Source of the DNA: Halisarca cf. caerulea
Taxonomy: Eukaryota > Porifera > Demospongiae > Chondrillida > Halisarcidae
Assembly: GCA_963170055.1 (NCBI GenBank)
Contig: CAUJGJ010000444.1
Span: forward strand, 8,358,118 to 8,422,117
DNA length: 64,000 nt
Direction of reading: 5' to 3'
A program made the position numbers and the translations under genes. Under the pieces are notes generated by a model. It worked only from the letters and a program-made list of their open reading frames with translations. It did not search any database and was not told the DNA's origin. Below, in pieces: positions 21,681 to 34,798 of this stretch (position 1 is its first letter; each line of letters opens with the position of its first letter).

Positions 21681-23177
21681 TGTATATATATGTGTGTATG
21701 TGCATGTGCGTGACACATCTGGTAACAAATAGTTAACTTACTCTCATAGGTACTGTATATAAGGTACAGGATAGTGTTTATTAATAGTGTTGTAGTAGTT
21801 TGCAGGTCAATGTATATGACAACAGTCTCAATGCATGTCTTCGAGTGGTAATATTCTTTGAAAAGGGCAGGAATTAGATTGTTAACTAAGAGGATCGAGA
21901 ATGTTTTATACAGTCAATATTGCAAAGAATAATCTTTGTCTTTGTCACTGACATTTTTGCATTATCTGAGCTTTGCAACCTTATTTGTGAGGAAACATTC
22001 ACCAAACCGGCATTTGACTGGATCAGAAAGGCTACTGGTATGCTTCTGACTTCTGTTTAGTTGTCATTTTTTACCAATTTGCATTCTGACGCATTACATG
22101 GTCATTTAGAGCCCCATGTCTATTTTTCTTTTGTGTTAAAACATCGCTGCGTCCATATTTTAGACATGCATGTTTAATCTTACAAGTTATATAATATTAT
22201 ATTACTTACTTGGGTATGCTCAAATCTTGAATGGTTGCAAAATGGCCCGATTTGGGGGTAAATGCAGTGAAATTTAACATTATCTCAATGTAAATAGACG
22301 GGACCAGCAGTTCCTTGCTGAATTCGTCTTAATTTGCCTCTTTCAGAAGATACTAAACACTTGACTGTTTGTCTCCTACAAGAAGTGCATAAATCAAGGA
22401 AAAAGCACTATATAGCCAATTTGAAAACTCTGCGCCACTATAGTGGCTTACGGGTGTTAAGGGTCTAACAATGACGCGGGCATAAATATGTTAAAGAAGG
22501 AACTGACGAAACATTCACATATGTATGTATGCATGTGTCTAGCAGAACAATAAACGGAAAGAATAAAAGTATGAAGTGAAATTACAGACATGTAAATATC
22601 ACAGATGCGCGATTGAATCTTTGATAAACAATGACATACACTGATTCTTCAATATATGAACTATGGTAGGGGTTCATATGTAGGGATTTCTGCATAATAT
22701 TATACATAACAACCAATAATTGTATTTTGCTGGAAAATCACTTCTGGTATGTTTTGGAGCTCCAAAACAACTTATTTGGCTTTTACAACTGCTTTTTGAT
22801 AGATACAAGTCTAAAGAGGCTTTCTAGGTGCCTTTTATGCACAACATATTGAAATGTTTACAGTTCTAGAAAGATCACAGGTTCAGATTCTTCTTGTACA
22901 ACAGATCAGAAGAGACATTCAAATCTGTGGTTATTGTCCTCACCATTTCTCTTTAAATGTGTACACAGTACAATTCTTGTTATTCTTCATATTCTATTAT
23001 TCGCCAAAATGCTGGTATTTTATTACCGACGACTATTTTGTTCCAATACGATTTAACTTGAGACAATGAAAAAATATATTGGAATCTGACTGTGACATGG
23101 TTTAGATCAAATATGGTACATGTATGTATATAAATAACAAGTAGATTGTACATTTTAATTACTCTATGTATATTATG

Positions 23178-23213
<36 letters not shown>

Positions 23214-23789
23214 TTATTTATTTGCTATATATACTTGTATGTGGCAGGTCATAATAGAAATTGAAAGTTATACGCGTTGGCTGAAATCCTTCTTTCAGCT
23301 AGACGCGTTCCCTGACTAGTGGCCTGTCTTAGTACAATGTTTCAGAACCTAATGAACTTCCACAAGGAAGTTATGAGCCTTTGACAAATTAAAGGGTTAC
23401 CGGCAGCGAATCGAGTTCTCCTGCCGAAATTGCATATTTTAATAAGTAATTACATGTCATTTGTAATGTACATATCAGAATAAAGTTTGTTGATATTTGT
23501 CATTTATTGATAACTTAAGCTATGAAACCGCTTCAAATGATCAAACAACATTGCCGGAGTTACAATGGAAACGGGTGAGGTTACAAACTTGGGCTTGAGC
23601 TTTGCCCAAGAAGGCATTCCTTAAGAGCTTCCTTTGACAATCTCTCTGATCGTCTGATTAGATATCACTAGGTTCTAAAACATACTTTCTGGTGGGAGAG
23701 GATATATATTTATTTTGAACATAAATGTTATTGTGATTATTACATGTTATATAGCAGATTTTGATTATTTTCAAAATGAAGGTGTATGC
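21681..23789. other. Intronic sequence, no gene seen
   Basis: About 2.1 kb without a recognisable exon. It holds a short (TA)n at 23183-23208, a 14-bp palindrome GCCACTATAGTGGC near 22436 that recurs near 42047, and a small hairpin with ACGCGT arms near 23270-23306. Confidence 0.6.
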
Positions 23790-24400
23790 AGGTACGTTAT
23801 GTATATTTTGCACATAGAACAAAATGGCGGTTGCCAAAGTCGGTCATAAACATACCCCAGTTTTCTCATTACACGATACATAAACAACAAAACCGAATAC
23901 ATAGAAAGCTACAGCAGGATCTAAAATTTACTTTTCCTTAGTTTGATTGTCAATCTCTCATATTCCAAAAGGGAAAACTGAAGATTGCTCAACCCCTATC
24001 CAAAAAAGGTTTAGTGAAAAATGCGGAGTTCTAAATGATGGTTGAATGATACGATATCCACCTGGAAAGGTTTCTATAGGATTAGTTTCTAACTTCTTAC
24101 TGTGGTGGATTTTGAAATTCTACTTTATTCCTAAGATGCATAGGTTTTTATAGATTTCGAAGAGGATAAAATTATAAACAAGTGCACATAAAACGAAAGG
24201 TAACAGCTATCAAAATCCACCACAGTGAAAAGTTATACTTATACTTTCTTAACAAGTGTACAAAATTTTAAAGCTCTCGAATGCCATTTACAACTCAATG
24301 TTTTCGAAAGAAAATTGGTTGTCCGAAACACTCTTCTTCTACTCGCAATCACAGGGCTGTCAGGTGACTTATACTCGTAAACGTATAGTTGCGTCATGTG
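23790..24400. mobile_element. Tip-C related element
   Basis: Left end GCAGGTACGTTATGTATATT, then AGAACAAAATGGCGGTTG. A long central inverted repeat pairs ACTGTGGTGGATTTTGA (about 24100) with TCAAAATCCACCACAGTG (about 24208), as in C1. The right end is unclear. Confidence 0.6.
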
Positions 24401-24490
24401 TGTGTTGCATGATTATGCTTGTTGATTTTGAAAAGAATATAATATTATAGATATATTGTATTTCTGTGATGGAACATATTAACAGCATAC

Positions 24491-24676
24491 CTTTGCAACA
24501 CTTGATCTCCCATTCTCATCTAGCTCGCAAAGATTTACAATATCAACCAAAACTGACTGTTGCCATTGACTAACATTACTGACTAGAGCATCCATGTCAT
24601 CTGTTGCATTTTTTCCCCTTATTGTCAACAGGCTGTCTCTCAGGTGCCAGCATAACTCATTCACATTGCTCTCAAT
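24491..24676 (-). CDS. FUT8: FUT8-like stem exon, copy 2b
   Basis: 186 nt (62 codons, phase 0 both sides) with acceptor TTATTGTGCAG and donor AAAG|GTATGC. It encodes [20 protein letters not shown] through LCELDENGRSSVAK, which aligns with the human FUT8 stem/helix segment starting RIENGAKELWFFLQSELKK. It keeps two N-glycosylation sequons (NAT, NVS). Copy 2a at 28016-28201 is 48/62 identical by my count. The upstream intron flank (AATAAGATGACATACATACA) is shared too. Confidence 0.85.
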
Positions 24677-24769
24677 CTGCACAATAAGATGACATACATA
24701 CAGGTGGAATGCTGTGAGACAGAAGTGTAAAGTTACAAGTCTGGAGTTAAACCTGTATAACATATTAGA

Positions 24770-25138
24770 TGTATATATTATATGTATATAAGTTTATATA
24801 TGTATATAATATATTTACATATGTATATACATATTTTATATATATATACTAATGCACTTTAACATCAAAGGTTCAGGCGAATTTGAATGCTTCAAACAGT
24901 ATAGAGTATGATCTGTATGCTATGGCAATACTCGGAAAGTACAGATCTATGTGGTTTAGTCTGTTAATTGATGAAAGGAAATTAGTCAATCAACTAAAAT
25001 TGCCCCTTTTTAATGCAGGTGCATCACAAGGGGGTGCTAACTCCTTTTAGCATCAGTTTAGAAACCAGTTATAACCCGCCTCCTTGTTGTATGATATTAA
25101 TAATCATTCTGCTCTCGGGCACTAGCACACCCTCCACA
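24770..25138. other. Intronic sequence, AT-rich, no gene seen
   Basis: TATATGTATATA tracts up to 24850, then unremarkable sequence. Confidence 0.5.
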
Positions 25139-25390
25139 GGTAGTTTATGCACATTTTGCACATATGACAAAATGGCGGCCACTAACCTCAACCGTAAATA
25201 CACCCCTTTTTCTGTTTCTGTGTGTGAGTAAATTGAAGGTTCTGTATGATAACTTTACATTAATTTTCTGCACTCAGAACGTTCACAAAGATCTTATCCT
25301 GTCAGTAAACTGGCAGGTCCAAAACACGCAGGGTACAAAATGGCCGCACTGGGATAAGATTGGGACTGGACTGACTGAAGACTGGGATAA
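25139..25390. mobile_element. Tip-C related fragment
   Basis: ACAGGTAGTTTATGCACATT, then ATGACAAAATGGCGGCC and CCGTAAATACACCCCTTTTT, collinear with the first 250 bp of C1. The right half is absent. Confidence 0.6.
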
Positions 25391-25680
25391 GCCATCTCAG
25401 TGAGTTCAATTCAACTGACTCTTCACATTTCTCAATTATTCCCACAATAAATTTCGTCATTGACCTTCTTACAGAACTCAGTAAAAGCCTTGCATAATGC
25501 CAGCGGTAAAACTTTACAGCAACAGTTACTTTAACTTAAAACTAAATACAGAAACATTTGGAAGTCATGGATGCTACAATATAGGCATGGTGATTAAGAA
25601 TTATCCCAAATATGCAGATAAAATGAGAGAGTCAAAAGCTATCTGTTAGAGCAGCTTACAGACAAGTTTCCAGATACATG

Positions 25681-26376
25681 CACATGTGGGACATGTCCAC
25701 ACTAATTCAGAGGTATGAGGTAAAAGCTTCAGACCATGAAATGAGGGCTTAACGAGTAGGTAGACCCGTAAGTGTTTCGACAATTTTGCTTTTGAGAGGC
25801 CTGTTGCTATCGCGAAGAAGCTAGGGAGGTTTATCTAAGCCCTACTAAGTCGTGAAATGCTTTACTAGGTGCTACATGGAGGAGGGCTTCTAAGAAATTT
25901 TCTCACATAAAATTAATAGCGATAGAAACACATTTCCTAACTTTTCCACATTCCTTGCCAAGCTGAGATCTGCTAAATTGGCCATCACAATGTAAAAATT
26001 CAAGCTCCTATAACTTTGGGCAGGAACAGATGTTTTCTTGCACCCACATGGAAAAGTTGTATTCTATGAATAGCTCCACGTTGGTACTAAGAAACTGTCT
26101 CCAGCTTGTTCCCCCGCATAGCACCCAGCCGAAAACTAAAATTCTGAAGAACATCCAGTTAGATCACGAGCCATTGATGATGGAACAGAACAACTGTGAC
26201 GACAAGAAAACGTCACTAAATGTGGATTTGACATTCGTATATGCCTGAATATTATAACTGTTTGAATCACGAGATAAAAACGTGACTAATAACTTGTAGG
26301 CGACGAATAATAACATGTTATCGCTATGCAAACTGAGGAGCACTATCATAGCAAATCTGGACATGTCCCACATGCG
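25681..26376. mobile_element. Tip-B TIR element, copy B2 (uninterrupted)
   Basis: Ends CACATGTGGGACATGTCC and GGACATGTCCCACATGCG. The 696-bp interior matches B1 in inverse orientation and serves as the empty-site reference for A3 (GAGCTATT joined to ATAGAAT). No coding frame. Confidence 0.75.
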
Positions 26377-27300
26377 TATAAACATCTCAGTTTGAAGTGT
26401 AAGTACAGCATCACACATGCAATCCTGTCGTTTCATTGACAATCTCCACTTTGAAGTTGTAGGAAGAAAACGATAAGTGGAAGCAGCTGCATATATGACT
26501 GATGAAAGCAAATTGAACAGCAGTGCAAACATTTGGCAACATCATTTATTTTCAATTGGGTTCCCAAAAGTGAATAGGCACAATTAGCTTTCTCAGTTTG
26601 TACGATTTACTCCACATATTCCCACTATTATAGAGTTTAAAGCAGCTAATGCAAAGAGGGACCGAGAAAACCATCTACTCCCTTAGGACTATGTACCATC
26701 ACCAGACAACACAGACAAATGACCGTCGAAACTAGGATTACGGAGACATCAACAACAGAGCTGAGTACATCAGTAGCTCTTCTGACCACTAGCACACCAT
26801 TATCAGAAAACACCAGTCTAGGTCTTCACAAAGAACCAGAACCTCAAGAAGAATGGCCCATTGGCTGACCGTCGTATTGAATATTTCTGACTATAGCTTA
26901 AAAACAGATACAGACATTATTGAATTTTGTACCATGCTACTTATTAGTTAAGCGTTGTGCTTTTTGTTCTGTATTCTTTCTGTCCTGTTTGTAATGAAGC
27001 CCTATTGTAACCATACTTGAATTCCCATGCAACCAGACGGCTGGTGATATACAGCCCTACAGAACCGTTCCATCCAGCACGTACATATATGAAACAAACA
27101 AAGTAATCGGTGCTGCAATAGTAGTAAAAGCGGACCATGAAACGTTCACTGTCTTTGCATGCCTTGTGGTCCCATTACGTGTAAAGGCGGCACTGTTTTT
27201 AATGGTATATGGTCATCCATAGTGCTCCATAAAAATGCAATATGGACACATGACGGTACAAATTCGGCTCCATAAATCAATGACATTATCTCTGTAAAAA
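26377..27300. other. Intronic sequence, no gene seen
   Basis: About 0.9 kb without recognisable exon or repeat end. Confidence 0.5.
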
Positions 27301-27363
27301 TATCCAGGTTATCGCCCAAGACCAAGGCGAAGCTGAGGTTGTGGGTGATGACCTGGATATCAT
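27301..27363. repeat. Dispersed palindromic repeat, second copy
   Basis: ATATCCAGGTTATCGCCCAA pairs with the complement of GTGGGTGATGACCTGGATAT around a loop of about 15 bases. A related copy is at 5587-5655, and both lie near a CCCGGGTAATAACTACC word. Confidence 0.65.
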
Positions 27364-27587
27364 ACAAGTGAACCAGGATGTAACTGACTTCTATCTCATG
27401 CATATTGGTTGTCAAATAGTTGACTTGATTGGCAATGATTGATTTCATAAAAACAAATTAACCACCAAGTTCACCAAGGTGATAACTACCAGGGTGTAGT
27501 AGTTATTACCCGGGTAATAACTACCATACATGCCCAGTTCTTCCTTTGATTTTTCACAAACTGGGACAGAAATAATTATATATTATA

Positions 27588-27781
27588 CAGTGAAACCTCT
27601 GTAGTAAGGACAACACTGCATGGGACCACAGTTAGCTGTCCGGTATATGGAGATGTCCTCATTTCAAAGGTTTTAAATGTACATGTGTCAATGTAAGGGA
27701 TGTCAAATGGAACAGAATATTGGTGTCCTATTTAAGGAGGTTTCAGCATTTCAAAGGTGTCCTTTGATAGAGGTTTCACTG
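27588..27781. mobile_element. Tigger/pogo-type MITE
   Basis: CAGTGAAACCTCT and AGAGGTTTCACTG form the ends, flanked by TA (27586-27587 and 27782-27783). At 194 bp without coding capacity it is a typical MITE of the pogo group. A diverged relative is at 51121-51290. Confidence 0.8.
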
Positions 27782-27872
27782 TATATGCTTAACTTAGGTT
27801 ACATGATTTTGTGTGTGTGTTGTTGTATGCTTATGAGTTTTACACAATATAATATATTATCTATATCTATAT

Positions 27873-27979
<107 letters not shown>

Positions 27980-28015
27980 AATATATATATGGAAGGGAAT
28001 ACATGCACAGCCTAC

Positions 28016-28201
28016 CTTTGCAGCACTTGATTTCCCCTTTTTGCCTAGCTTGTGAAGATTTGCTACATCTGCCAAAACTGACTGTTGCCATTGACTAACA
28101 TTACTGACTAGAGCATCCATGTCATCGGTTGCATTTTTTTTCCTCATTGTCAACAGGCCGTCTCTCACGTGCCAGCATAACTCATTCACATTGCTCTCAA
28201 T
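28016..28201 (-). CDS. FUT8: FUT8-like stem exon, copy 2a
   Basis: 186 nt, phase 0 on both sides, acceptor TTATTGTGCAG and donor AAAG|GTAGGC. It encodes [20 protein letters not shown] through [14 protein letters not shown], a variant of exon 2b. Both copies are open and keep splice sites and sequons, so a transcript could include either one or both. It lies between exon 1 (42250-42438) and exon 2b. Complementary tetranucleotide tracts flank it closely. Confidence 0.85.
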
Positions 28202-28278
28202 CTGCACAATAAGATGACATACATGCAGGTGGAATGCTGTGAGATAATACTGTAAAGTTGTGAGAGTTTACAAGCGGA

Positions 28279-28280
<2 letters not shown>

Positions 28281-28366
<86 letters not shown>

Positions 28367-28401
28367 TAGATATAGATAGATAGATAGATAGATAGATAGG
28401 T

Positions 28402-28436
<35 letters not shown>

Positions 28437-28437
28437 T
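28281..28437. repeat. (TA)n then (TAGA)n microsatellite upstream of exon 2a
   Basis: (TA)n at 28281-28330, then TAGATAGA to 28437 with TATAGA interruptions that mirror those in 27873-27979. Confidence 0.95.
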
Positions 28438-28449
28438 ATTTATATATAT

Positions 28450-28719
28450 AATACAGTATTTGTAGAATTATTGGATATACTGTAGCTTCACGATAGAGCT
28501 TGCAAGACTGTACTTGTTCAGGAGTCAATAATTACCATTAACAAAGCACATGCAACTGTCACTAGACTAGATACAAGACTGACTGATACAGAAATAGCAT
28601 GCAGTATATAAGTACATGATACAACCAATTAGTAACAACAGACATTACACAATGATACTATATTAAGCACAACAGTAACAGTCTAACTATTACTTAAGTA
28701 GTTACCGGTTTATGCCACA
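28450..28719 (-). repeat. Candidate 3' LTR of the Ty3/gypsy remnant
   Basis: On the minus strand a purine run (GGAGAAAGGGAGA, 28732-28720) follows the pol frame and leads into TGTGGCATAAACCGGTAACT, an LTR-like TG start. The same start recurs at 42072-42104. The far end is not fixed. Confidence 0.45.
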
Positions 28720-31056
28720 TCTCCCTTTCTCCAGTATGTCAGGCGGTCAGAGGGGTGAATAGGTACTCCCGTTTGGGATCTAGTAGTCCTTCTACTAGGT
28801 TCCTCATTTGCTGGCATATTTGTACTGGGTTGGGTAGATTCTGGCAAACGTGGATTCAAATCACTGCGGTTTCTTCTAACCTGTCCCGAAGGCACTTCAA
28901 TTACATAGGATCGTGGTGTGTTAGCAGGCTGGACAATGTTGCCTGGTGTTTGTCGTCCTTGGGTGTTTACCCATACTGGATCGTCATCATGTAGTGGTGG
29001 AAGAGGATGTACTCTGTGCTGTTGGTCAAACAGTTGTTTTTGTCTCTCTTTGTGTTGCCAATCTTTCTGCTCAAACTCTGTCAGGTACGACCATTTTTGT
29101 TTAAGTACTTCTATGGACTGTGGCACATCTGTCCTCACCTTTCTTCCCATGAGGAGTTCAGATGGGCTAAGGTTGCACCAGGGTAGTGGTGTGGCTCGAT
29201 AACTTAGCAGATCATTGGTCTCGGTGAAGAGTTTCTTCGCCGTTTTCACCATCCGCTCTGCTAGTCCATTGCTCTGTGGATGGTACGCTGGTAGTTATGT
29301 GTTGAAAACCGTAGTTAGTTGTAAATTCTTTCATCTCACTTGAAGTGAATTGTGGCCCGTTATCACTGACTAGGATTTTGGGAATGCCATGTCATGAGAA
29401 GATGGACTTCATTGTGGCAATGATGACTCGGGATGTAGTTGATGACAAGTGAATAACTTGTCATCAACTACATCCAGCGAGAGAAATAGTCCACCATGAG
29501 CAGATAGCTCTCTCCTTTGAGTTCGAATAAGTCTGTGGCTACTTTTTCCCATGGATGATTTGGTAGAATTGAAGGAATCATTGGCTCAGTAACAGGTGGG
29601 CTGTTTCATAAGCATGTTGGACATTGTTCGACAAACTCTTTCATCTCCTTGGAAGATCCTGGCCACCAAACAGCAGTAGTAAGGCGAAGACGGCGTCTTT
29701 CTATACCCTGGTGTCCTTGGTGGATATTCTGCATAGTTAAGGTTCTCAGTTTCTCTGGGACTATGATACAGTTGTGATACATCAGGATGTTGTCACAAGT
29801 GGTGATATCATGTCGTACCTGCCAGTAGTGCTTGATGTCTCCATGAAGGGAATCTCGGTTGGGCCATCCTTCTCGGCAGTATAGGGAAACTTGCTGCAGT
29901 AAGGGGTCTTCCTTCTGTCCTTGGCGATACTGCTCGAGACTTTCAGGGGATGTAGGTAGGTGAGTACTGATGGCTGATATTTGATGCTCCATGATTTGAG
30001 CACATTTCTGATCATATCGGTTGAATTCTTGTGGGGCTCGTGAAAGGGCATCAGCCGTGTATAACTCTTTTCCCGGAACACGGCAAATGGAATAAGCGAT
30101 TCGAGTTGAAAAAACTTGTGGGCCGCCTACGGCCCTGGAAACTCGAATCGCTTGGAAATCGTCATTATTGACTAAAATAATACTTCGAAGAACTCTTCTG
30201 GTCGAAAAGACTCTTCGCTGATAAAATCAGAATCAAACGAATGAATTTTACCAAAATATAGCCAAAAGATTACGTACTGACTTCGCGTCCGCCATGTTGT
30301 TGACATATATATATATACATCGTTCCAGATGCTCCGGACACTTCTGGTGAAAGTAAAAACAATATAGGGCCGCCAGAAGGCGGCCCAAAAATCAAATCTC
30401 ATGAGCCATAGTCGAAATCTCAGAACTCTGGGCAGAACTGCATCCAGATGCTTAGTGCTGAGAAGTGGTACCAATGGTTTGTGGTGTGTTTCAATGGTGA
30501 TCTGTTTTCCCAGTATGTAGTCGGAAAATCGTTCACATGCCCACGTTGTGGCAAGGGCTTCCTTCTCGATTTGTGCATACCAGGTTTCGGGATCTTGATG
30601 CATATGCAACTGGTCTCCACTGCTTAGCGGGATTCTACTGTAGTAGGACAGCACCAAGGCCATACGCTGAAGCGTCTGCTGATATCTTGGTTGGGACAGT
30701 GGGGTCATACAGGGCAAGAACATGGGGTTTGGTCAAGACATCTTTGATGTGCCAGAAGGCTTTATCTTGACTTGGTCCCTAAGTCCAAACACGATTCTTG
30801 GTAAGAAGTTCTCTCAGGGGTTGAGAGAGTTCCACAAGGTCTGATGTGAATTTCCCTAACTGGTTCACCATTCCCATGAATCGACATAGCTCCGTGACTG
30901 TAGTGGGTGGTGACATGTTGACAATAGCTGCTACCTTGCTAGGGTCTGGGGAAACTCCTTCTGCTGACTACATGGCCTAGAAATTTGATGCTGGTGCAGT
31001 TAAACTTGCACTTCTCTTTATTCAAGCTGACTCGATGCGTTGTAAGGTGGCTTCAC
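28710..31056 (-). pseudogene. Ty3/gypsy retrotransposon pol remnant
   Basis: Minus strand, in order: the end of reverse transcriptase (HRVSLNKEKCKF...IKFLGHVV) near 31030; the RNase H connection (WYAQIEKEALATTWACERF) near 30540; the integrase zinc finger (H...H...CPTC, 29992-29606); the integrase core (ATDLFELKG..LLMVDYFSRW, later SDNGPQFTS) with stops and shifts; and an integrase C-terminal/tail region (28710-29252). The 5' part ends at 31056, where a tip-C-like end (CAGGTATGTTATGTCC) begins. A 300-bp MITE and a 20-bp inverted duplication break it further. It cannot be functional. Confidence 0.85.
30092..30395. mobile_element. MITE with GGGCCGCC hairpin ends, inside gypsy RNase H/integrase linker
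   Basis: The gypsy frame stops at its RNase H end and resumes at GKELYTADALSR. Between them are two hairpins, GTGGGCCGCCTACGGCCC on one side and GGGCCGCCAGAAGGCGGCCC on the other, plus an outer GCGATTCGAGT/ACTCGAATCGC stem. A related fragment lies at 32240-32310. Confidence 0.6.
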
Positions 31057-32000
31057 AGGTATGTTATGTCCGATCTTGGACATAAACAAAAATGGCTGCC
31101 GTTATCGAAGGAGTGAAATTTATCGGTCTGTTTGGCATGTGGACGAATAGTGATGCCAAGAAAACGCTTTGTATTATATCTTAAGCATATCTACTTTGTA
31201 TTTAAGTCTTTTAGATTATTGTGGAGGGTCACAAAACTTTGTATGACAAGTTTTTCCGACTGTATTAGAAAATATAAAAATGCATAAATGCGGTGGTAGA
31301 AACTTAGGCATTTGGACACAAAACTGGGCTCAAAAGAACACACAGATGCCGAACTTACTAAATCGAATTCAGGGTCTTCAGGCTCCACTGCATGGCTGTT
31401 ATGTCCAACGATTTGTACAAAATTCTAGGGTAACCAGTTACAATCCGTTGGACATAAAGCAAGCGGAACAACGTACAAAGACCCTGAATTCGATTCTAGG
31501 GGTTTGGACCTTTAGGAACAATACTTCAAAGTTTCGAGCTGAAAATCAGAGATTACTACCACCGCAATTTTCGATGAAATTTTCTTGTGGTGAAAGTCAT
31601 CTTCCCTCAGTAAAGTCGCGTGCCTTCACATGCACTGCTATAGACAAACAGCACACAAGTTTTGCTTGTGGTGAAACTAGCTTGGGGAAAACGCAGAGAT
31701 CTAGGTTGGTGGCTTTTAAACCTGTAAAAGTGGGTTTAACATACACGGGCATTATAACGTTTTTGTGAACTTGGGGATTTAAGGCGTGTACACAATGGAA
31801 TTTATCACCATTTGTGTTTACATATATAAGGAACAATTAATCAAATAGTGTCACAAACGTCATTAGATCTTGCACAACCCAAAGCGGAGTCCTCAGGAGA
31901 AGCAGCAAATATTGTCGCCGACTGAGTTACTTTCTTGACAAAATACATCATTTACGAACGTGTAAGTACAAGAATATGATTATGAGACACAATCATATTC
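31057..32000. mobile_element. Tip-C/D composite repeat
   Basis: Starts CACAGGTATGTTATGTCC followed by ACAAAAATGGCTGCC. A central hairpin pairs AATCGAATTCAGGGTCTT (31363) with its complement at 31480. The right 280 bp match repeat D at 21395-21670 in reverse. The ends of the individual elements are not resolved. Confidence 0.5.
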
Positions 32001-32129
32001 TGCTATATAGTATATAGTTTGCTGTCTCTGTTCGACATTCATTAGTGATAACCTTTGCTAGCTCAGTATAGATTGTGATATTTATGGCAATAACAATTGG
32101 GGATAGAGTTTCCATTCAATGATTCAGAA

Positions 32130-32310
32130 TTTGAAGATTCAACTCTTCACTCGACTCCATGCATGGCACAGCAAGTTGAACGGAAGGACAACAATGTTGC
32201 CCTTCTGTTCAACTCGATGTGCCATGGAGTCGAGCGAAGAGTTTTCCAAGCAATTTGAGTTTCCAGCGGCCCACAAGCTTTTTAAACTCGAATGGCTTGT
32301 TTCACCTTAA
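32130..32310. repeat. Foldback repeat
   Basis: AACTCTTCACTCGACTCCAT pairs with the complement of ATGGAGTCGAGCGAAGAGTT around an inner stem (AGTTGAACGGAAGG / CCTTCTGTTCAACT). It is followed by a GGCCCACAAGC segment shared with the MITE at 30092. Confidence 0.6.
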
Positions 32311-34798
32311 ATACTGGTAGAAATTTCATATACATGTGGTATTACCTTCATTTTGTAGGGATTCACCATCACATTCTCTCACAAGTAGACAAGCATACTA
32401 TAGGGGTGATTCATCTATGCCCATTTATTCATCAAAGAAAGCTGTCTATTCTCAGCATGATATCGTGACAATTCTTTTGGAGGCAAAGGCAAATACCGTT
32501 TGTAGTAAAAAACCTACAGGGGTTGATGCAAATTTCACTTTCATAGTGGACTTGTCGAAGCTTGGGCATATGAAAGACATGACTGCGGATGACAATGGCA
32601 GCTACATTCAGCATGGGTCACCAGAAGAACATTGCTATGTGGTTACTGAGCATTCCAAGGTTGTAGACATGGTAAAATCCGCAGTGCTCCACTCTGTAAT
32701 ACCGAGTTGCAGGCTATGGATATGGAGAATAGTGAACATTTTGTTCTTCACAGAAATAACGGTAGATTGAAATCATCTCCAGATTTCCGTAGAATGATTG
32801 CCTATCTTACAAAGCCATGTACCTTCAAAGACTCAGAGTACCATTGTTATTATCTGGTTCAGTACAAATTTGATGCAGAAGAACACAAACTCCCAAGTCA
32901 TCCTCATGGGAATGCAAAATGTACAAGACCTTACCGTGCAACTCAATTCTCAACACGACTAGCTATCAAGGATAGTAAACTTTCATCAAAGCCATTGGAA
33001 GTTGTTGCTGACTTGAGACGAGAAAGAGGTGGATTCTTAATGGCTAGTAGCTCTCCCGAAATGCCACGTAATGCTAAACAAGTGAGTAATCTTCGTAGTG
33101 CAGTCAGATCAGAATCTCTGTTCAGAAGCTCTGATGTTAAAGATAGTCTAATGTTGGTTATGGAGAAATGTAAAAATTCACAAAAGCCATTTGTTCGAGA
33201 TGTTACAGCAGGACCAGAGCCAACATGCATTCTTACTATGGATCAGCAGTTAGTTGATCTAGGAAGATTCTGCACTTCTCTTAGACCATCAAATTCAATT
33301 TTGGGTATCGATCCAACTTTTTCGTTGGGCAACTTCTTTGTTACATGTACAGTATATCGCCATGCGGGTGTTGCAAATGTCAAAACGGGAAAAGCTCTTT
33401 TATGTTATGGCCCAATGTTTATTCACCAGCAAAAGCAGTACTCAACATACCACAAGTTTGCAGCAGGTTTACTGAGATTAGTGCCAAAACTAAAACATTT
33501 GAAAGCCTTTGGCACTGATGGGGAGACAAACTTATTTTCTGCTTTTAGTGATCTCTTTTCAGAAGCCCACCATTTGCGTTGCTTTGTTCACCTGCAGCGT
33601 AACATCAAAGACAAGCTATCATGTCTGGCAATTTCAAAAGAGGCTGTAAACCAATACCTACTTGATATCTTTGGAAAAGAGGTTGGTGGTGTGTACCATG
33701 GTGGATCGGTTATTTGATGCAGCAAGTCATGAGGAGTTTGATGAGCTATTGGAAAACATTAAAGACATATGGAATGAAAGAGAATATCCCTTTGTTTGCC
33801 AAGGGGGTCATCCTCAATTTTTTATATGGTTTAAGAATTACAAAGCCCCTGAAATTAGAGAGTGTGCATTATCTGTAGTATGCACTGCTAATGGCTTGGG
33901 TAATCCTCCAATCCAGTTTACAACCAATGATAATGAAGCAGCCAATAGTGTAATCAAGGAAAAAGTGCGGCATGCAAAGAATAGCCTCCCAGACTTCATT
34001 GACAAAATGGAGGAGTTAGTTATGGAACAAGCAAATAGAGTACATGAAGCAATAGTTGGTGATGGTGATTTCCAGTTTACTGGTGACTTCAAGCAATTCC
34101 ATCTGGCATCCAAATGGTGGACTTTGACTGAAAATCAATGAAAAGGTCACCTTAAGAAGATCTCTACGTACTCAGCTGGCTTTGCTAGTTCATCTGCCTC
34201 CATCAACACTGACCAATTACCACCAGACCAAACTATTGAGTCAGACGAGACATTGCAAGTTTCAGCCATTTCTAGTGGGATTACATCTGTACCACCAGGA
34301 GCATTGCAATCTGTTTTTCAGAAGGCATCACAATTAGTGAATGACAACAAGGTTACATTAGTGCCAGGGAGTGAGGATAAGGTTGTAGTTGCATCAGCTG
34401 CAAATGTGTATATAGTGGTGAAAGGTAATGGGAGTAGTGTAAAGTGTGACAAAACTAAGTGTGTAGGGTTTGCCACCTACGGTATATGCAGTCATTCAGT
34501 AGCTGCAGCTCACTATCTACATTGTTTTTCCAGATTTTGTGTCTTTCTTCAAGAAGTCTCATAATCAGCCATCATTGACGGCACTGGGGCATTTTGGTTT
34601 ACCAACAGGTGCCGGGAATAAAGATCATAGTTCAAAAGGGAAGAGGAAGCGAAGTCATCCAACTGCTAAGCCTCTACGCGATCTGTCAAACTTCATTCCT
34701 GTCAGAGATAGTTTTACAAGTAGATATTCCTCAAGCTCTGTGCAGCAACCCCTATCTGCCCACAATTTTGAATCATCTCATGATTCTAGTTCAGATTC

